A DNA stretch of 64,000 nt from Tessaracoccus sp. MC1679 (GTDB taxonomy: Bacteria; Actinomycetota; Actinomycetes; Propionibacteriales; Propionibacteriaceae). Where the stretch lies: contig NZ_JACJGB010000001.1 of assembly GCF_014164775.1 (NCBI RefSeq), forward strand, positions 496,001-560,000. The letters run 5' to 3'. Below the pieces are notes generated by a model. It was given only the letters and a program-made list of their open reading frames with translations, was not told where the DNA came from and searched no databases. Shown piece after piece: positions 25,322 to 34,523 of this stretch; position 1 is the stretch's first letter; each line of letters begins with the position of its first letter. The position numbers were made by a program, and so were the translations under genes.

Positions 25322-26134
25322 TCAGGCCGCGCGGACGTCGTCGGCCGAGATCTGGTTGTTCACCAGATCCTTGCGCAGGTTCTCGGCCAAGGGGAGAGCG
25401 TGCTTGCTCAGCTCATTGACCAGCCGGTGGGCGAGGAGCCACAGCCGGTGGCACTCGGCCTCGGCCGCGGCGGCCGCCTCGGCCCGGGAGGTGGGCAACG
25501 CCCCACACCAGCTTCTGATGATCTCCCCGGCGGGGGCCTCCTCATCGGCGTACCAGCGATAGTCCCGGCGGGGTGAAAAGTAGCCGGGGCGCTCGTCGTC
25601 GTAGTGGTCCGCGTAGCTGTCTCGCCCGCGCGCGATCTGCAGGGCCTCGGCCGGGTGCGCGACGCACAGCGCCATCGCGATCCTCTGGCCTCCCAGCGCC
25701 GACACCCGAAGACTGCTGCCTTCCGCAACCTGTCCGCACGCCGCCAGCAGGACATCCATCGGCAGCCCCGTCCGGGCAGCCAGCCGAGCAGTGTCGTGGA
25801 TGACGACCTGACCAGAGTGCTCCAACGTGGCCACCTCGCGCGGGACCAGCCGGAAGACACGTCGGATGGATCCTGACAGGCGGGAATCCGGGGCCTGATT
25901 CCGGATGAGCTCCTCCGCGGCCAGCTTCTCCTCGTAGGCCCGGGCGTCCTCCCATCTGCACTTGAGACGCGTCCGCGCGACCTCCCGCTCGCGGCCGTCC
26001 TCGAAGCGGATGAGGTAACGGTCCTTCTTGGGCCGAGGCACGATCTCCAGGATCTCGACTCTGCTCGCGTTGGGCCGGTAGTCGTCCGGGTAGTACGCCC
26101 AGACCTCGCCCACCTGCACGTCCATTGCTTCCAT
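25322..26134 (-). CDS. Unknown protein with SH3-like N-terminus
   Basis: The 270-aa protein was not recognised. Residues 4-50 (VGEVWAYYPDDYRP, then RVEILEIVPRPKKDRYLIRF and DGREREVARTRLKC) look like a small beta-barrel of the SH3/Tudor type. The C-terminal 60 residues are helical and alanine-rich. A central GSSLRVSALGGQRIAMAL segment is hydrophobic but not a clear membrane helix. The ATG at 26134 is preferred because AGAAGGG lies 8 bp upstream. It follows VapBC on the same strand, but the gap suggests separate transcription. Confidence 0.6.
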   Translation of the reverse strand: MEAMDVQVGEVWAYYPDDYRPNASRVEILEIVPRPKKDRYLIRFEDGREREVARTRLKCRWEDARAYEEKLAAEELIRNQAPDSRLSGSIRRVFRLVPREVATLEHSGQVVIHDTARLAARTGLPMDVLLAACGQVAEGSSLRVSALGGQRIAMALCVAHPAEALQIARGRDSYADHYDDERPGYFSPRRDYRWYADEEAPAGEIIRSWCGALPTSRAEAAAAAEAECHRLWLLAHRLVNELSKHALPLAENLRKDLVNNQISADDVRAA

Positions 26135-26208
26135 CTCCGTCGCCCTTCTCTCTGAGGTCGCCCCATCACAGCAGCCGCCGCGGCCGATTCGGGACTTCAT
26201 CGACCCCC

Positions 26209-26217
26209 TGTGGATAA
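26209..26217 (-). promoter_or_regulatory. Single DnaA-box-like site
   Basis: TGTGGATAA (TTATCCACA on the minus strand) lies between the unknown gene and the SNF2 gene. It lacks the adjacent palindrome found at 2121 and 48646, so it is treated as an isolated box. Confidence 0.35.
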
Positions 26218-26311
26218 CTTCCGACGACTGTCCCCAACCTGGTCGTTGTCCGGGATGAACGCCAGGAGCCGGGACACCGGCGACGCGGAGCGGGCGGGAG
26301 GCCGTAGCGGG

Positions 26312-26317
26312 TACCCT
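26312..26317 (+). promoter_or_regulatory. -10 box before the SNF2 gene
   Basis: TACCCT ends 8 nt before the ATG at 26326, and no Shine-Dalgarno sequence is present. A leaderless transcript is likely. Confidence 0.45.
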
Positions 26318-26325
26318 CGTCCGTT

Positions 26326-29300
26326 ATGGGCCCTGACGACGTGGAGTGGGTTCGGGAGTTCTCCGAGCCCGAGCTGAAACGGGTCTTCGGCGCATCCACC
26401 TACTTCCGCGGCAAGGGCTACTTCGACGCCGGGCACGTCCGCGACCTCACCGTCGCGCCCGACGAACTCGGGGCGCTGGTCACCGGCAGCGGGCGTCATG
26501 TTTACGAGGTCGAGGTCACCCGCAGTGGCCGGCGCCTCGACAACTGGTGCAGCTGCCCGATGGGCCGCTCCTGCAAGCACGTCGCCGCCGTGATGCTCGC
26601 GGCGCGCGCCCGGCTCCGCCAACGCCCCGCCAGCACCACGTGGGAGAGCCAGCTCGCGCACCTGATCAAGCTCGGCGACGCCTCCGCCACCGCCGGACGG
26701 GCGCTCGCCCTCGAGTTCTCCGTCCCCACCCTCCACTACGGCGCCGCCGTGTCGCGCATCACGCTGCAGCCCCTCCGCGAGGGCGCCCGCACCCCGTGGG
26801 TGAAGACCGGCGCCTCGTGGGGCGACATCACCCAACCGTGGCGGGCCGCGGAGCTGAACCCCGCGCATCGGGCGGCCCTGGCACAGCTGCACCTCCTCAG
26901 CCCCGACAACGCCTACTCCTACGGCGTCCCCGCGACAGTGGACCTCGCGAGCCTCGGCCCCCTCGCCTGGCCGCTGCTGCGGCGCGCGGTCTCGGCCGGC
27001 GTCGTCCTCCTCGCCGGCGAGGGCCTGCGGTCCGTGCGGATCGGCGACGACTCCGCCACGGTCGCGCTGGACCTCACGCGCTCGGCCGACGGCGGCATCA
27101 CCGCCCGGCCGCGCGTCTCCCTGGTGGATCCCGACGCCCCAGGACGGGTCCTGCTGTTCGGCAACCCGGCCCACGGGGTGGGGCAGCTCGACGGCGGCGC
27201 CCTGACTCTCTGGCCGCTCGCCGCCCCACCGGCCGAGGGGCTGGACCGGCTCCTCGCCGACGGGAAGGCGGTCGAGATCCCCGCCGAGGACGTCAATCGC
27301 TTCCTGACCCTCTATTACCCGGCCCTCGCTCGCACGGGAGCGGTGTCCACCTCTGACGGCACCGTCGAGGCCCCGGAGATCGTCCCACCCGTCCTGCACC
27401 TCACCCTCACGCACCTCCCCGGCCACGTCACGCACCTCAGGTGGGGGTTCGCCTATCCGTCGCCGGTGGCCGGACAGGGCCCCACCGTCGTCCCTCTCGC
27501 GCACGCCGCAGGGGATCCGCCGCGCGATGTGCCGGTGGAGCGGCGCCTCACCGAGGCGGTGGTCGCGCTGCTCAGCGTCGTGGGCGCCTCACTGCTGGAG
27601 GCCACCCCCCGCCCAGTCCTGATCGCCCACCACGAGCTGCAGGGCATGGCGGCCGCCGCGTTCCTCGCCGACGTCCTCCCCCACCTGCTCGAAGCAGGGG
27701 TGCAGGTGCAGGAGGAGGGCGACGCGGTGGCCTACGAGGAGGCCTCGGAGGCCCCCGTCGTGCTCCTCACAGCAGACGACACCGAGGACCGCGACTGGTT
27801 CAACCTCCACATCACCGTCTCCGTCGACGGCCAGGAGGTGCCGTTCGAGGAACTGTTCAGAGCCCTGGCCGCAGGGGACGACGCCCTGCTCCTGGACTCC
27901 GGCACCTGGTTCCGCCTCGACATCCCGGAGCTGCAGGACCTCCGACGACTCATCGAGGAAGCCCGCGAGCTCACCGACGGAAGCCCCAACGGCCCGCTTC
28001 GCATCGGCCCCTACCAGGCCGCCCTGTGGGAGGAGCTCGTCGAGCTGGGCGTGATCGCGCGCCAGAGCAAGCGATGGCTGGCCTCCGTGGAGCGCCTCCT
28101 CCCCGACGCCGACCGCCCGGCGCCCGCCCTCCCGGACGGGATCCGCGCCACGCTGCGCCCCTACCAGCTCCGCGGCTACGAATGGCTGGCCGCGCTCTGG
28201 GACGCGCGGCTGGGCGGGGTGCTTGCCGACGACATGGGCCTCGGCAAGACGCTCCAGACCCTCGCCCTGCTGGAGCGGGCGCGCGAGGCCGGGGAGCTGG
28301 ACGGCACGCCGGTGCTCGTCGTGGCCCCCGCCAGCGTGGTGGGAACCTGGGCCGACGAGGCGGCGAAGTTTGCGCCAGGCCTGAATGTCGCGGTGATCAC
28401 CGCCACGGGGAAGCGCCGGGGCGACACTGTCGCGGCGGCTGTCGCGGGCGCACACGTCGTGGTCACCTCGTACACGCTGATGCGGCTGGAGGACGCCGAG
28501 TACCGGGCGCTGCAGTGGAGCGGGCTGATCCTCGACGAGGCCCAGTTCGTGAAGAACCACCGCTCCCGCACCTACCAGGCCGCCCGACGGCTCGGCGCCC
28601 CGTTCACGCTGGCCATCACGGGCACCCCCCTGGAGAACTCGCTGATGGACCTGTGGTCCATGCTGTCGCTGTCGGCGCCCGGCCTGTTCCCGCGCCCGGA
28701 CCACTTCACCGAACGGTTCCGGAAGCCCATCGAGAACGAGCGCGACCTTCTGGCCCTCGAGACCCTTCGACGGCGGATCAAGCCGTTCGTGCTGCGCCGG
28801 ACCAAGCGCGAAGTGGTGCAGGAACTGCCGGAAAAGATCGAGCAGGTGCAACGCGTGGAGCTCACTCCCGCGCACCGCAGGGTCTACGACAAGTACCTCC
28901 ACCGGGAGCGGCAGCGGGTACTCGGCATGCTGGAGGACATGGACCGCAACCGGGTGGCGATCTTCCGTGCGCTCACGAAGCTGCGGCAGCTGGCGCTGGA
29001 CCCGGTCCTGGTGGACGCGGAGCACGCCTCGGGGGCGCCGTCGGCGAAGGTCGCCGCCCTGGTGGAGCAGGTCACCGAACTGGCGGCGGAGGGCCACCGG
29101 GCGCTGGTGTTCAGTAGCTTCACCGGCTATCTCAAGCTCGTGCGGGAGGCGCTGAGCGAGGCGGGCATCAGCCACGTCTACCTCGACGGCCACACCCGCG
29201 ACAGGCCGGCCCGCATCGCCGCGTTCCGCGAGGGCGAAGACCCGGTGTTCCTGATTTCGCTGAAGGCCGGCGGCTTCGGGCTGACGCTGACCGAGGCGGA

Positions 29301-29547
29301 CTACGTCTTCGTGCTGGACCCGTGGTGGAACCCGGCCGCGGAGAGCCAGGCCATCGACCGGACCCACCGCATCGGCCAGACCAGATCGGTCAACGTGTAC
29401 CGGATGGTCTCGGAGGACACCATCGAGGAGAAAGTGGTGGCGCTGCAGGAACGCAAGCGGGACCTGTTCACCTCCGTCATCGACTCGGGCTCCTTCTCCT
29501 CCGGGGCCATCACGGCCGCAGACATCCGCGGCCTCTTCGACGAATAG
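26326..29547 (+). CDS. SNF2-family helicase with SWIM zinc finger
   Basis: The 1073-aa protein begins with a SWIM zinc finger (C75-x-C77-x5-C83-x-H85). A middle region of about 500 residues is specific to bacterial SWIM-SNF2 proteins. The SNF2 motor has DDMGLGKT from about 635, DEAQ at 737-740, ITGTPLEN, and a C-terminal RecA lobe (SLKAGGFGLTLTEADYV, then DRTHRIGQTRSVNVYR). It translocates on double-stranded DNA and may remodel protein-DNA complexes, repair intermediates or RNA polymerase. The start is set by a leaderless -10 box. Confidence 0.93.
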   Translation: MGPDDVEWVREFSEPELKRVFGASTYFRGKGYFDAGHVRDLTVAPDELGALVTGSGRHVYEVEVTRSGRRLDNWCSCPMGRSCKHVAAVMLAARARLRQRPASTTWESQLAHLIKLGDASATAGRALALEFSVPTLHYGAAVSRITLQPLREGARTPWVKTGASWGDITQPWRAAELNPAHRAALAQLHLLSPDNAYSYGVPATVDLASLGPLAWPLLRRAVSAGVVLLAGEGLRSVRIGDDSATVALDLTRSADGGITARPRVSLVDPDAPGRVLLFGNPAHGVGQLDGGALTLWPLAAPPAEGLDRLLADGKAVEIPAEDVNRFLTLYYPALARTGAVSTSDGTVEAPEIVPPVLHLTLTHLPGHVTHLRWGFAYPSPVAGQGPTVVPLAHAAGDPPRDVPVERRLTEAVVALLSVVGASLLEATPRPVLIAHHELQGMAAAAFLADVLPHLLEAGVQVQEEGDAVAYEEASEAPVVLLTADDTEDRDWFNLHITVSVDGQEVPFEELFRALAAGDDALLLDSGTWFRLDIPELQDLRRLIEEARELTDGSPNGPLRIGPYQAALWEELVELGVIARQSKRWLASVERLLPDADRPAPALPDGIRATLRPYQLRGYEWLAALWDARLGGVLADDMGLGKTLQTLALLERAREAGELDGTPVLVVAPASVVGTWADEAAKFAPGLNVAVITATGKRRGDTVAAAVAGAHVVVTSYTLMRLEDAEYRALQWSGLILDEAQFVKNHRSRTYQAARRLGAPFTLAITGTPLENSLMDLWSMLSLSAPGLFPRPDHFTERFRKPIENERDLLALETLRRRIKPFVLRRTKREVVQELPEKIEQVQRVELTPAHRRVYDKYLHRERQRVLGMLEDMDRNRVAIFRALTKLRQLALDPVLVDAEHASGAPSAKVAALVEQVTELAAEGHRALVFSSFTGYLKLVREALSEAGISHVYLDGHTRDRPARIAAFREGEDPVFLISLKAGGFGLTLTEADYVFVLDPWWNPAAESQAIDRTHRIGQTRSVNVYRMVSEDTIEEKVVALQERKRDLFTSVIDSGSFSSGAITAADIRGLFDE

Positions 29548-29603
29548 GCCCCCGGCGCTGGGCCGCGTCGCTCCCGGCACGCAGAAGGAGGCGCGCAAAC
29601 TCC

Positions 29604-29631
29604 TTGTCTGGCACCGATCCCGTGCAAGGCT
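29604..29631 (+). promoter_or_regulatory. Promoter of the small acidic protein gene
   Basis: TTGTCT (29604-29609) and AAGGCT (29626-29631) are 16 bp apart, and the ATG lies 6 nt after the -10 box. This again suggests a leaderless mRNA. Confidence 0.5.
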
Positions 29632-29637
29632 GGGCGC

Positions 29638-29922
29638 ATGAGCATGGACGCGCAAGACGGCAGCATTGACGGACTCGAGCAGCTGGACGCCGAGGACGTC
29701 GCCGACGCCGAGCACCCCTACGGCGAGGTGACAGCCGAAGACCTCGGCACCGCTGACCTCATCGACGACGGCGCTGACGCCGCCTCGATGGTCCCGAACG
29801 ATCCCCAGACGCCGGTGGACTCGGCTCTCCACACCGACGACACCGATCACGACGAGACCATCGAGGAACGGCTGCGCCAGGAGGAGCCGGACCCGTCGTC
29901 GAGAATCACCTACGGCGGGTAG
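29638..29922 (+). CDS. Small acidic protein (DUF5709-like)
   Basis: The 94-aa protein is strongly acidic and has no membrane segment. It resembles the DUF5709 group of actinobacteria: DGLEQLDAEDVADAEHPYGE near the start and DETIEERLRQEEPDP near the end. Its function is unknown. The gene lies between the SNF2 and GHMP-kinase genes and is convergent with the latter. Confidence 0.7.
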   Translation: MSMDAQDGSIDGLEQLDAEDVADAEHPYGEVTAEDLGTADLIDDGADAASMVPNDPQTPVDSALHTDDTDHDETIEERLRQEEPDPSSRITYGG

Positions 29923-29938
29923 ACCGCCTCCCTCTCCC

Positions 29939-31135
29939 TCAATCGGCCAGAGCGTGAGCCGGCCCCGCGGGCCTGGTGACCAGGGTGGCGGCACGGCTTC
30001 CCGGCTCCGGGTGGGCCCGCACATAGCCGGCGAGCCATTCGGCGGCGAAGCTGTCGGCACCGTCGCGATCCACGAGCGCCCACACGCTGCCACCGAACCC
30101 GGCCCCGAAGGAGGAGGCGGCCACCGCACCGAGCCGTCGGCCGTCTTCGACCAGCGCCTCGGTCTGGGGGATCTGATTGTCGAGACCGTCGGCCGCCCAC
30201 CTCTGGGAAGCCGCGACCAACTCGCCCAGCGCGGCACGGTCACCGGCGCGAAGCGCCTCGACCGACGCCGGCACGATCCAGGTGGATTCGGCGACGAACT
30301 GGCGGAGGCGCGCGAGCAGTCGCGGCTCGTCCGCGACGAGCGACTCGATCACCGCTGCGGCCTCCGGGTCGGATTCGACGGCGGCGGCCAGGTTCGCGTC
30401 TCCGCGCCCGGCGGCGGCGTTCCAGCGGGCCAGCAGCTCAGCGACCCCGCGTGAGGCCTGGTTGTAGGCGTCCTTCGCCGCGCCGGTCTTCTCCGCCGAC
30501 ACGCCGCTCACCGCCACCACGAAGGCGAGGTCGTCCGGGAGCCGCACGCGCTCCACGAGCGCGGCCGGGTTGAAACTGAACAGTCCGAGGTGGTCGGCCT
30601 GGCTGCAGAGCATGGCCGTGTGATCCTCGGATCCCCCGAACGTGCCGACGCCCGCCCGTCCTGACAGCGCACCGAACGCGCTCCCGTTCTCGACGCAGGC
30701 CAGGTACCCGGCCAGCGCAACCTCGTCCCGGATCGCCGCGACCCAGGCCTCGGACTCGTCGAAGCCGTTGAACTGGGCCAACGCCATGGCTGACGCCACG
30801 ACCAGTGCCGAGGAACTGCTCATGCCGCTGGCCAACGGCAGGTCCGCGTCGATGGCAAGCCGCGCGGGGCGCAGGGGCCCGAAGTTGGCGCCCAGCCGGT
30901 CCACCACCACGTTGAGGTACTGCCCCCAGTGCCCGGCAGGAAGGCGCACCGCAACGCCCGGCTCCAGGGTGATGGCGTCCTCCTGCGCCGTGCTCCGCGC
31001 CTCGATCCCCCGTCGGCCCGGCTCCACCGTCGCGGTCACACCCCTGTTGACGGCGCACACCAGCACGTTGCCGCCGGCGTAGTCTGTGTGCTTGCCGAGG
31101 ACCTCGATGCGTCCGGGTGCGAACCAGCCGCTCAC
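29939..31135 (-). CDS. Galactokinase-like GHMP kinase
   Basis: The 398-aa protein has the three GHMP motifs: APGRIEVLGKHTDYAGG at the N-terminus, LASGMSSSSALVV, and a C-terminal GAGFGGSVWA. In true galactokinases the first motif reads GEHTDY; here the Glu is Lys15. The usual MDQ at the second acidic site reads EDH within GGSEDHTAM. It should phosphorylate a sugar or sugar alcohol with ATP, but the substrate may not be galactose. It is coupled (ATGA overlap) to a nucleotidyltransferase gene upstream. Confidence 0.82.
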   Translation of the reverse strand: MSGWFAPGRIEVLGKHTDYAGGNVLVCAVNRGVTATVEPGRRGIEARSTAQEDAITLEPGVAVRLPAGHWGQYLNVVVDRLGANFGPLRPARLAIDADLPLASGMSSSSALVVASAMALAQFNGFDESEAWVAAIRDEVALAGYLACVENGSAFGALSGRAGVGTFGGSEDHTAMLCSQADHLGLFSFNPAALVERVRLPDDLAFVVAVSGVSAEKTGAAKDAYNQASRGVAELLARWNAAAGRGDANLAAAVESDPEAAAVIESLVADEPRLLARLRQFVAESTWIVPASVEALRAGDRAALGELVAASQRWAADGLDNQIPQTEALVEDGRRLGAVAASSFGAGFGGSVWALVDRDGADSFAAEWLAGYVRAHPEPGSRAATLVTRPAGPAHALAD

Positions 31136-31980
31136 AACCGCACCGGACGGCTCGCGAGGGCTGCCGCCACCAGGGGCACATCGGTGCGCCCGGACATGTC
31201 CAGCACCCCTTCGGCCACCGGGACCACCGTGACGGGCTCGCCGGCCGCGATCAGCCAGCGGACGGCGTCGACGATCTCGTACTCGCCCCGCGCCGAGGGT
31301 CTGATGGCGTCGCAGGCGTTGAAGATGCTCGCACCGAACAGGAAGCAGTTCATGGAGATGCGCGCGTGCGGGCCGAAGCGCGCCACCACGTCGGCGGGGG
31401 GCTTCTCGATCAGGTCGACGAGGTAGCCCTCGGCGTCGGTGTCCAGGATCGCGAAGGCGGCGATCCTGTCGGCGGGGATGTTGGACCTGCTGACCATCGC
31501 AGCGGCGTCGAAGCCGACCGTGGCCGTCCCGGGCGCCCGCCTGAGTGCGCGGACGGCGTCGGCGGGATAGAAGTTGTCGGCGTTGACCATCACGAACCGG
31601 TCCCCTCCGGCGAACCCGCGGGCCGCCCGGACCGCGTCGGCCGTGCCGAGGGCCTCCACCTGGACGGCGAACGAGATCCGCACCCGCGACAGGTCGAGCG
31701 TCGCGTAGTAGTCGCGCACGAGGTCGTGCTCGGGGCCGATGACGAGGCAGATGTCGGTCAGGCCAGCGTCGGCGAGCTCGCTGATCACATGGTCGAGGAA
31801 CGGGTGTGCCGGTTGCCCTCCCCCGGAGGTGTCGCCGAGACCGACTGGCATCATCGCCTTGAGACCCAGTTCAGCCGCCCTGCGCTGATCCTCGTCGAGG
31901 TCGACGTCGGCCGCGCGGCGCATCCGGGTGCCGAGGCCGCGGGCAAGGATGACGGCCTTCGTGGGCATGGTCTCGTTCAT
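31132..31980 (-). CDS. Sugar-phosphate nucleotidyltransferase
   Basis: The protein (282 aa from the ATG at 31980) has the pyrophosphorylase signature with an unusual LARGLGTRMRR instead of LAGGxGTR. ALGTADAVRAAR and the catalytic MVNADNFYP segment follow, with a C-terminal GxYEIVDAVRWL. It should transfer NMP from an NTP to a sugar 1-phosphate. It is translationally coupled to the GHMP kinase downstream, so the pair could convert a free sugar to a nucleotide sugar. Starts at 31968 or 31989 are also possible. Confidence 0.8.
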   Translation of the reverse strand: MNETMPTKAVILARGLGTRMRRAADVDLDEDQRRAAELGLKAMMPVGLGDTSGGGQPAHPFLDHVISELADAGLTDICLVIGPEHDLVRDYYATLDLSRVRISFAVQVEALGTADAVRAARGFAGGDRFVMVNADNFYPADAVRALRRAPGTATVGFDAAAMVSRSNIPADRIAAFAILDTDAEGYLVDLIEKPPADVVARFGPHARISMNCFLFGASIFNACDAIRPSARGEYEIVDAVRWLIAAGEPVTVVPVAEGVLDMSGRTDVPLVAAALASRPVRL

Positions 31981-32150
31981 GGCCCTCATCCTAGGATCAG
32001 CGCCCGGCCCGGCTCCTCCTTCGCGCAGCCATTGTGCGCTTCCGCCCGCCCCACGGAGGCGGCGCCGTCGAGGAGGCGGGTCCGCTCAGGGGCACTGCGC
32101 AAACGCGCAATGGTCCTGCCCCGATGCTCCTCGCCGGGAGGCGGCTCAGC

Positions 32151-32156
32151 TACGGT
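32151..32156 (+). promoter_or_regulatory. -10 box of leaderless transcript
   Basis: TACGGT ends 6 nt before the ATG at 32163. No ribosome site is present. Confidence 0.5.
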
Positions 32157-32162
32157 GCGAGC

Positions 32163-33578
32163 ATGATCGAATTCGGCACGGGTGGCTGGCGCGCAATCAT
32201 CGCCGACGGCTTCACCAAGGAGAATGTCCGGCTGCTGGCCCAGGGTCTCGCTGACCGGATGAACGCCGAGGGGGTCGCCGGGCGCGGCACCGTCGTCGGC
32301 TACGACCGCCGCTTCCTCTCCTCCGACGCCGCGTGGTGGGCCACCGAGGTGCTGGTGGCCAACGGGATCCCGGTCACGGTGATCGACCGCCCGGCCCCCA
32401 CGCCCATGATCATGTGGACGGTGCGCAACAAGGGGTGCGCCTACGGGTTGGCGATCACCGCCTCCCACAACCCGGCCGTCTACAACGGCGTCAAGGTGTT
32501 CGTCGAAGGGGGTCGTGACGCGGACGTCGAGGTCACCGCCGCCCTCCAGGAGCAGATCAACGCACTGACGCCGGCAGACGTGCGGTCGGTGCCGGACTTC
32601 GAGGTGCGCACGCATCCGTTGGTGACCGTGCAGTTCTCGATGAACTGGTACATCGACGCCATCCTCGAGCAGCTCGACGTGGAGACGATCCGGCACCGTC
32701 ATCTGAGGGTGGTGCTCGACCCGATGTTCGGGGTGTCGCAGACCTGCATGCAGACCGTCCTGATGACCGCCCGCTGCGAGGTGGACGTGATCAACTCCCG
32801 CCACGACGCGATGTTCGGGGGGCGGCTCCCGTCCCCGAAGCTCGAGACGCTGCACCAGCTGCGGCAGACGGTCATGGAGAAGGGCGCCGACCTGGGCATC
32901 GCCACCGACGGCGACGCGGACCGGCTGGGCATCATCGACGACCAGGGCAACTACCTGTCGGCCAACCAGATCATGGTGCTCCTGTACGAGTACCTCCTGA
33001 CCGGCAAGGGCTGGACCGGGCCGGTGGTGCGCAACATCGCCACCACGCACCTGCTGGACCGGGTCGCGGCTGCCCACGGGCAGCAGTGCTACGAGGTGCC
33101 CGTGGGTTTCAAGCACATCAGCTCGAAGATGGCCGAGACGGATGCCGTGATCGGCGGAGAATCCTCCGGAGGGCTCACGGTCCGGGGCCACATCGCGGGA
33201 AAGGACGGCGTGTACGCCGGGTCGCTCCTGGTGGAGATGCTCGCGGCCAGCAACCGGAAACTCAGTTCGTTGTGGGCCGACGTCGTCGCCCGGTACGGCG
33301 ATGCCCAGATGGTGGAGAACGCGTACTCGTTCACCCCCGCGCGCCGCGCCGAGCTCGTCGCCACCCTTTTCGAGCGCCGCGAGCTGCCCGATTTCACCCC
33401 CGCCGTGGACCACACCAGCTACCTCGACGGCTGCAAGGTCTACTTCTCCAACGGCGGCTGGCTCGTGGTGCGCTTCTCCGGCACCGAGCCCGTCCTGCGG
33501 GTCTTCGCCGAGATGCCCACCCTCGCGGAGGCGGAGGCCGCCATCGCCGAGCTGGTGGACTTCCTGGGCCTCGGCTGA
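32163..33578 (+). CDS. Phosphoglucomutase/phosphomannomutase family enzyme
   Basis: The 471-aa alpha-D-phosphohexomutase has all four expected sites: TASHNP with the phosphorylated Ser101, the metal loop DGDADR, the sugar-binding GGESSG and the phosphate-binding RFSGTEP. It interconverts sugar 1- and 6-phosphates. It diverges from the nucleotidyltransferase/GHMP-kinase operon, so the three genes could form a short route to or from a nucleotide sugar. The ABC exporter gene follows after 60 bp with its own promoter-like TACTGT. Confidence 0.92.
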   Translation: MIEFGTGGWRAIIADGFTKENVRLLAQGLADRMNAEGVAGRGTVVGYDRRFLSSDAAWWATEVLVANGIPVTVIDRPAPTPMIMWTVRNKGCAYGLAITASHNPAVYNGVKVFVEGGRDADVEVTAALQEQINALTPADVRSVPDFEVRTHPLVTVQFSMNWYIDAILEQLDVETIRHRHLRVVLDPMFGVSQTCMQTVLMTARCEVDVINSRHDAMFGGRLPSPKLETLHQLRQTVMEKGADLGIATDGDADRLGIIDDQGNYLSANQIMVLLYEYLLTGKGWTGPVVRNIATTHLLDRVAAAHGQQCYEVPVGFKHISSKMAETDAVIGGESSGGLTVRGHIAGKDGVYAGSLLVEMLAASNRKLSSLWADVVARYGDAQMVENAYSFTPARRAELVATLFERRELPDFTPAVDHTSYLDGCKVYFSNGGWLVVRFSGTEPVLRVFAEMPTLAEAEAAIAELVDFLGLG

Positions 33579-33638
33579 GGCCCGCGGAGCCGCGCTGCGC
33601 GACCGGTACTGTGGCGAGCAGGCAGGAGGGGGACGAGG

Positions 33639-34523
33639 ATGCTGCAGCTCAGGGGCCTGACCAGGAGGTTCGGACAGCTCACCGCGGTCGACGACGTCTC
33701 CTTCGATGTCCCCGCCGGGCAGATGGTGGGATTCGTCGGCGGCAACGGCGCAGGGAAGACCACCACGATGCGGATGGTTATGGGAGTGCTGCAGCCATCT
33801 GCCGGCGAAGTCCTGTGGCGCGGCCGGCCGGCCGGGCAGCCCGACCGGGCGCGGTTCGGCTACCTGCCGGAGGAGCGCGGGCTCTACCCGAAGCAGCAGG
33901 TGCTGAGCCAGCTGGTGTACCTGGGGCGCCTCCACGGCATGCGGGCCGCCGCGGCACGGGAGCACGCCGAGGAGCTGCTGGTCCGCTTCGGCCTGGGCGA
34001 CCGGACCCGCGACAAGGTGGAGTCCCTCTCGCTCGGCAACCAGCAGCGTGCCCAGATCATCGCCGCCGTCCTCGGCGGCCCACAAGCCCTGATCCTCGAT
34101 GAACCATTCTCCGGCCTCGACCCCACGGCGGTGGACCAGATGGCGGCGTTGCTGCGGGAACACACCGCGGCCGGAGTGCCGGTGCTCTTCAGCAGCCACC
34201 AACTGGAGCTGGTCGAGCGGCTGTGCGACCGGTTGATCGTGCTGCACAAGGGCCGCGTGGTGGCTGATGGCACCGTCGACGAACTACGAAGCACGGCACC
34301 TGTCCGGTACCGGCTCGTGGTGGACGGGGACGTCGGCTGGGTGCATGCGGCCGGCGGCGTGCGGGTGGTGTCGTCGGGGGCGACGAGCGTGGTCGTCGAG
34401 CCGGAGAGCGACGAGGCGGTGCAGCGGCTGCTCGTCGACGCCGTCGGGCGGGGCCCGGTGAGGGAGCTGGCGCGGGTGGTGCCCAGCCTGAGCGAGATCT
34501 ACCGGGAGGTTGCCTCCGTATGA
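33639..34523 (+). CDS. ABC transporter ATP-binding protein, NatA-like
   Basis: The ATPase (294 aa) has Walker A GGNGAGKT (residues 36-43), the signature LSLGNQQRAQI and Walker B ALILDEP followed by FSGLDP. The C-terminal domain resembles DUF4162. It pairs with the permease downstream (ATGA overlap), as in NatAB sodium or drug exporters. The ribosome site is GGAGGGGGACGAGG. Confidence 0.92.
   Translation: MLQLRGLTRRFGQLTAVDDVSFDVPAGQMVGFVGGNGAGKTTTMRMVMGVLQPSAGEVLWRGRPAGQPDRARFGYLPEERGLYPKQQVLSQLVYLGRLHGMRAAAAREHAEELLVRFGLGDRTRDKVESLSLGNQQRAQIIAAVLGGPQALILDEPFSGLDPTAVDQMAALLREHTAAGVPVLFSSHQLELVERLCDRLIVLHKGRVVADGTVDELRSTAPVRYRLVVDGDVGWVHAAGGVRVVSSGATSVVVEPESDEAVQRLLVDAVGRGPVRELARVVPSLSEIYREVASV

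Noticed and set aside
27589-30243. 884-codon open frame on the minus strand
   Set aside because: It is antisense to the SNF2 gene and lacks any domain; low-complexity composition is typical of GC-rich shadows.
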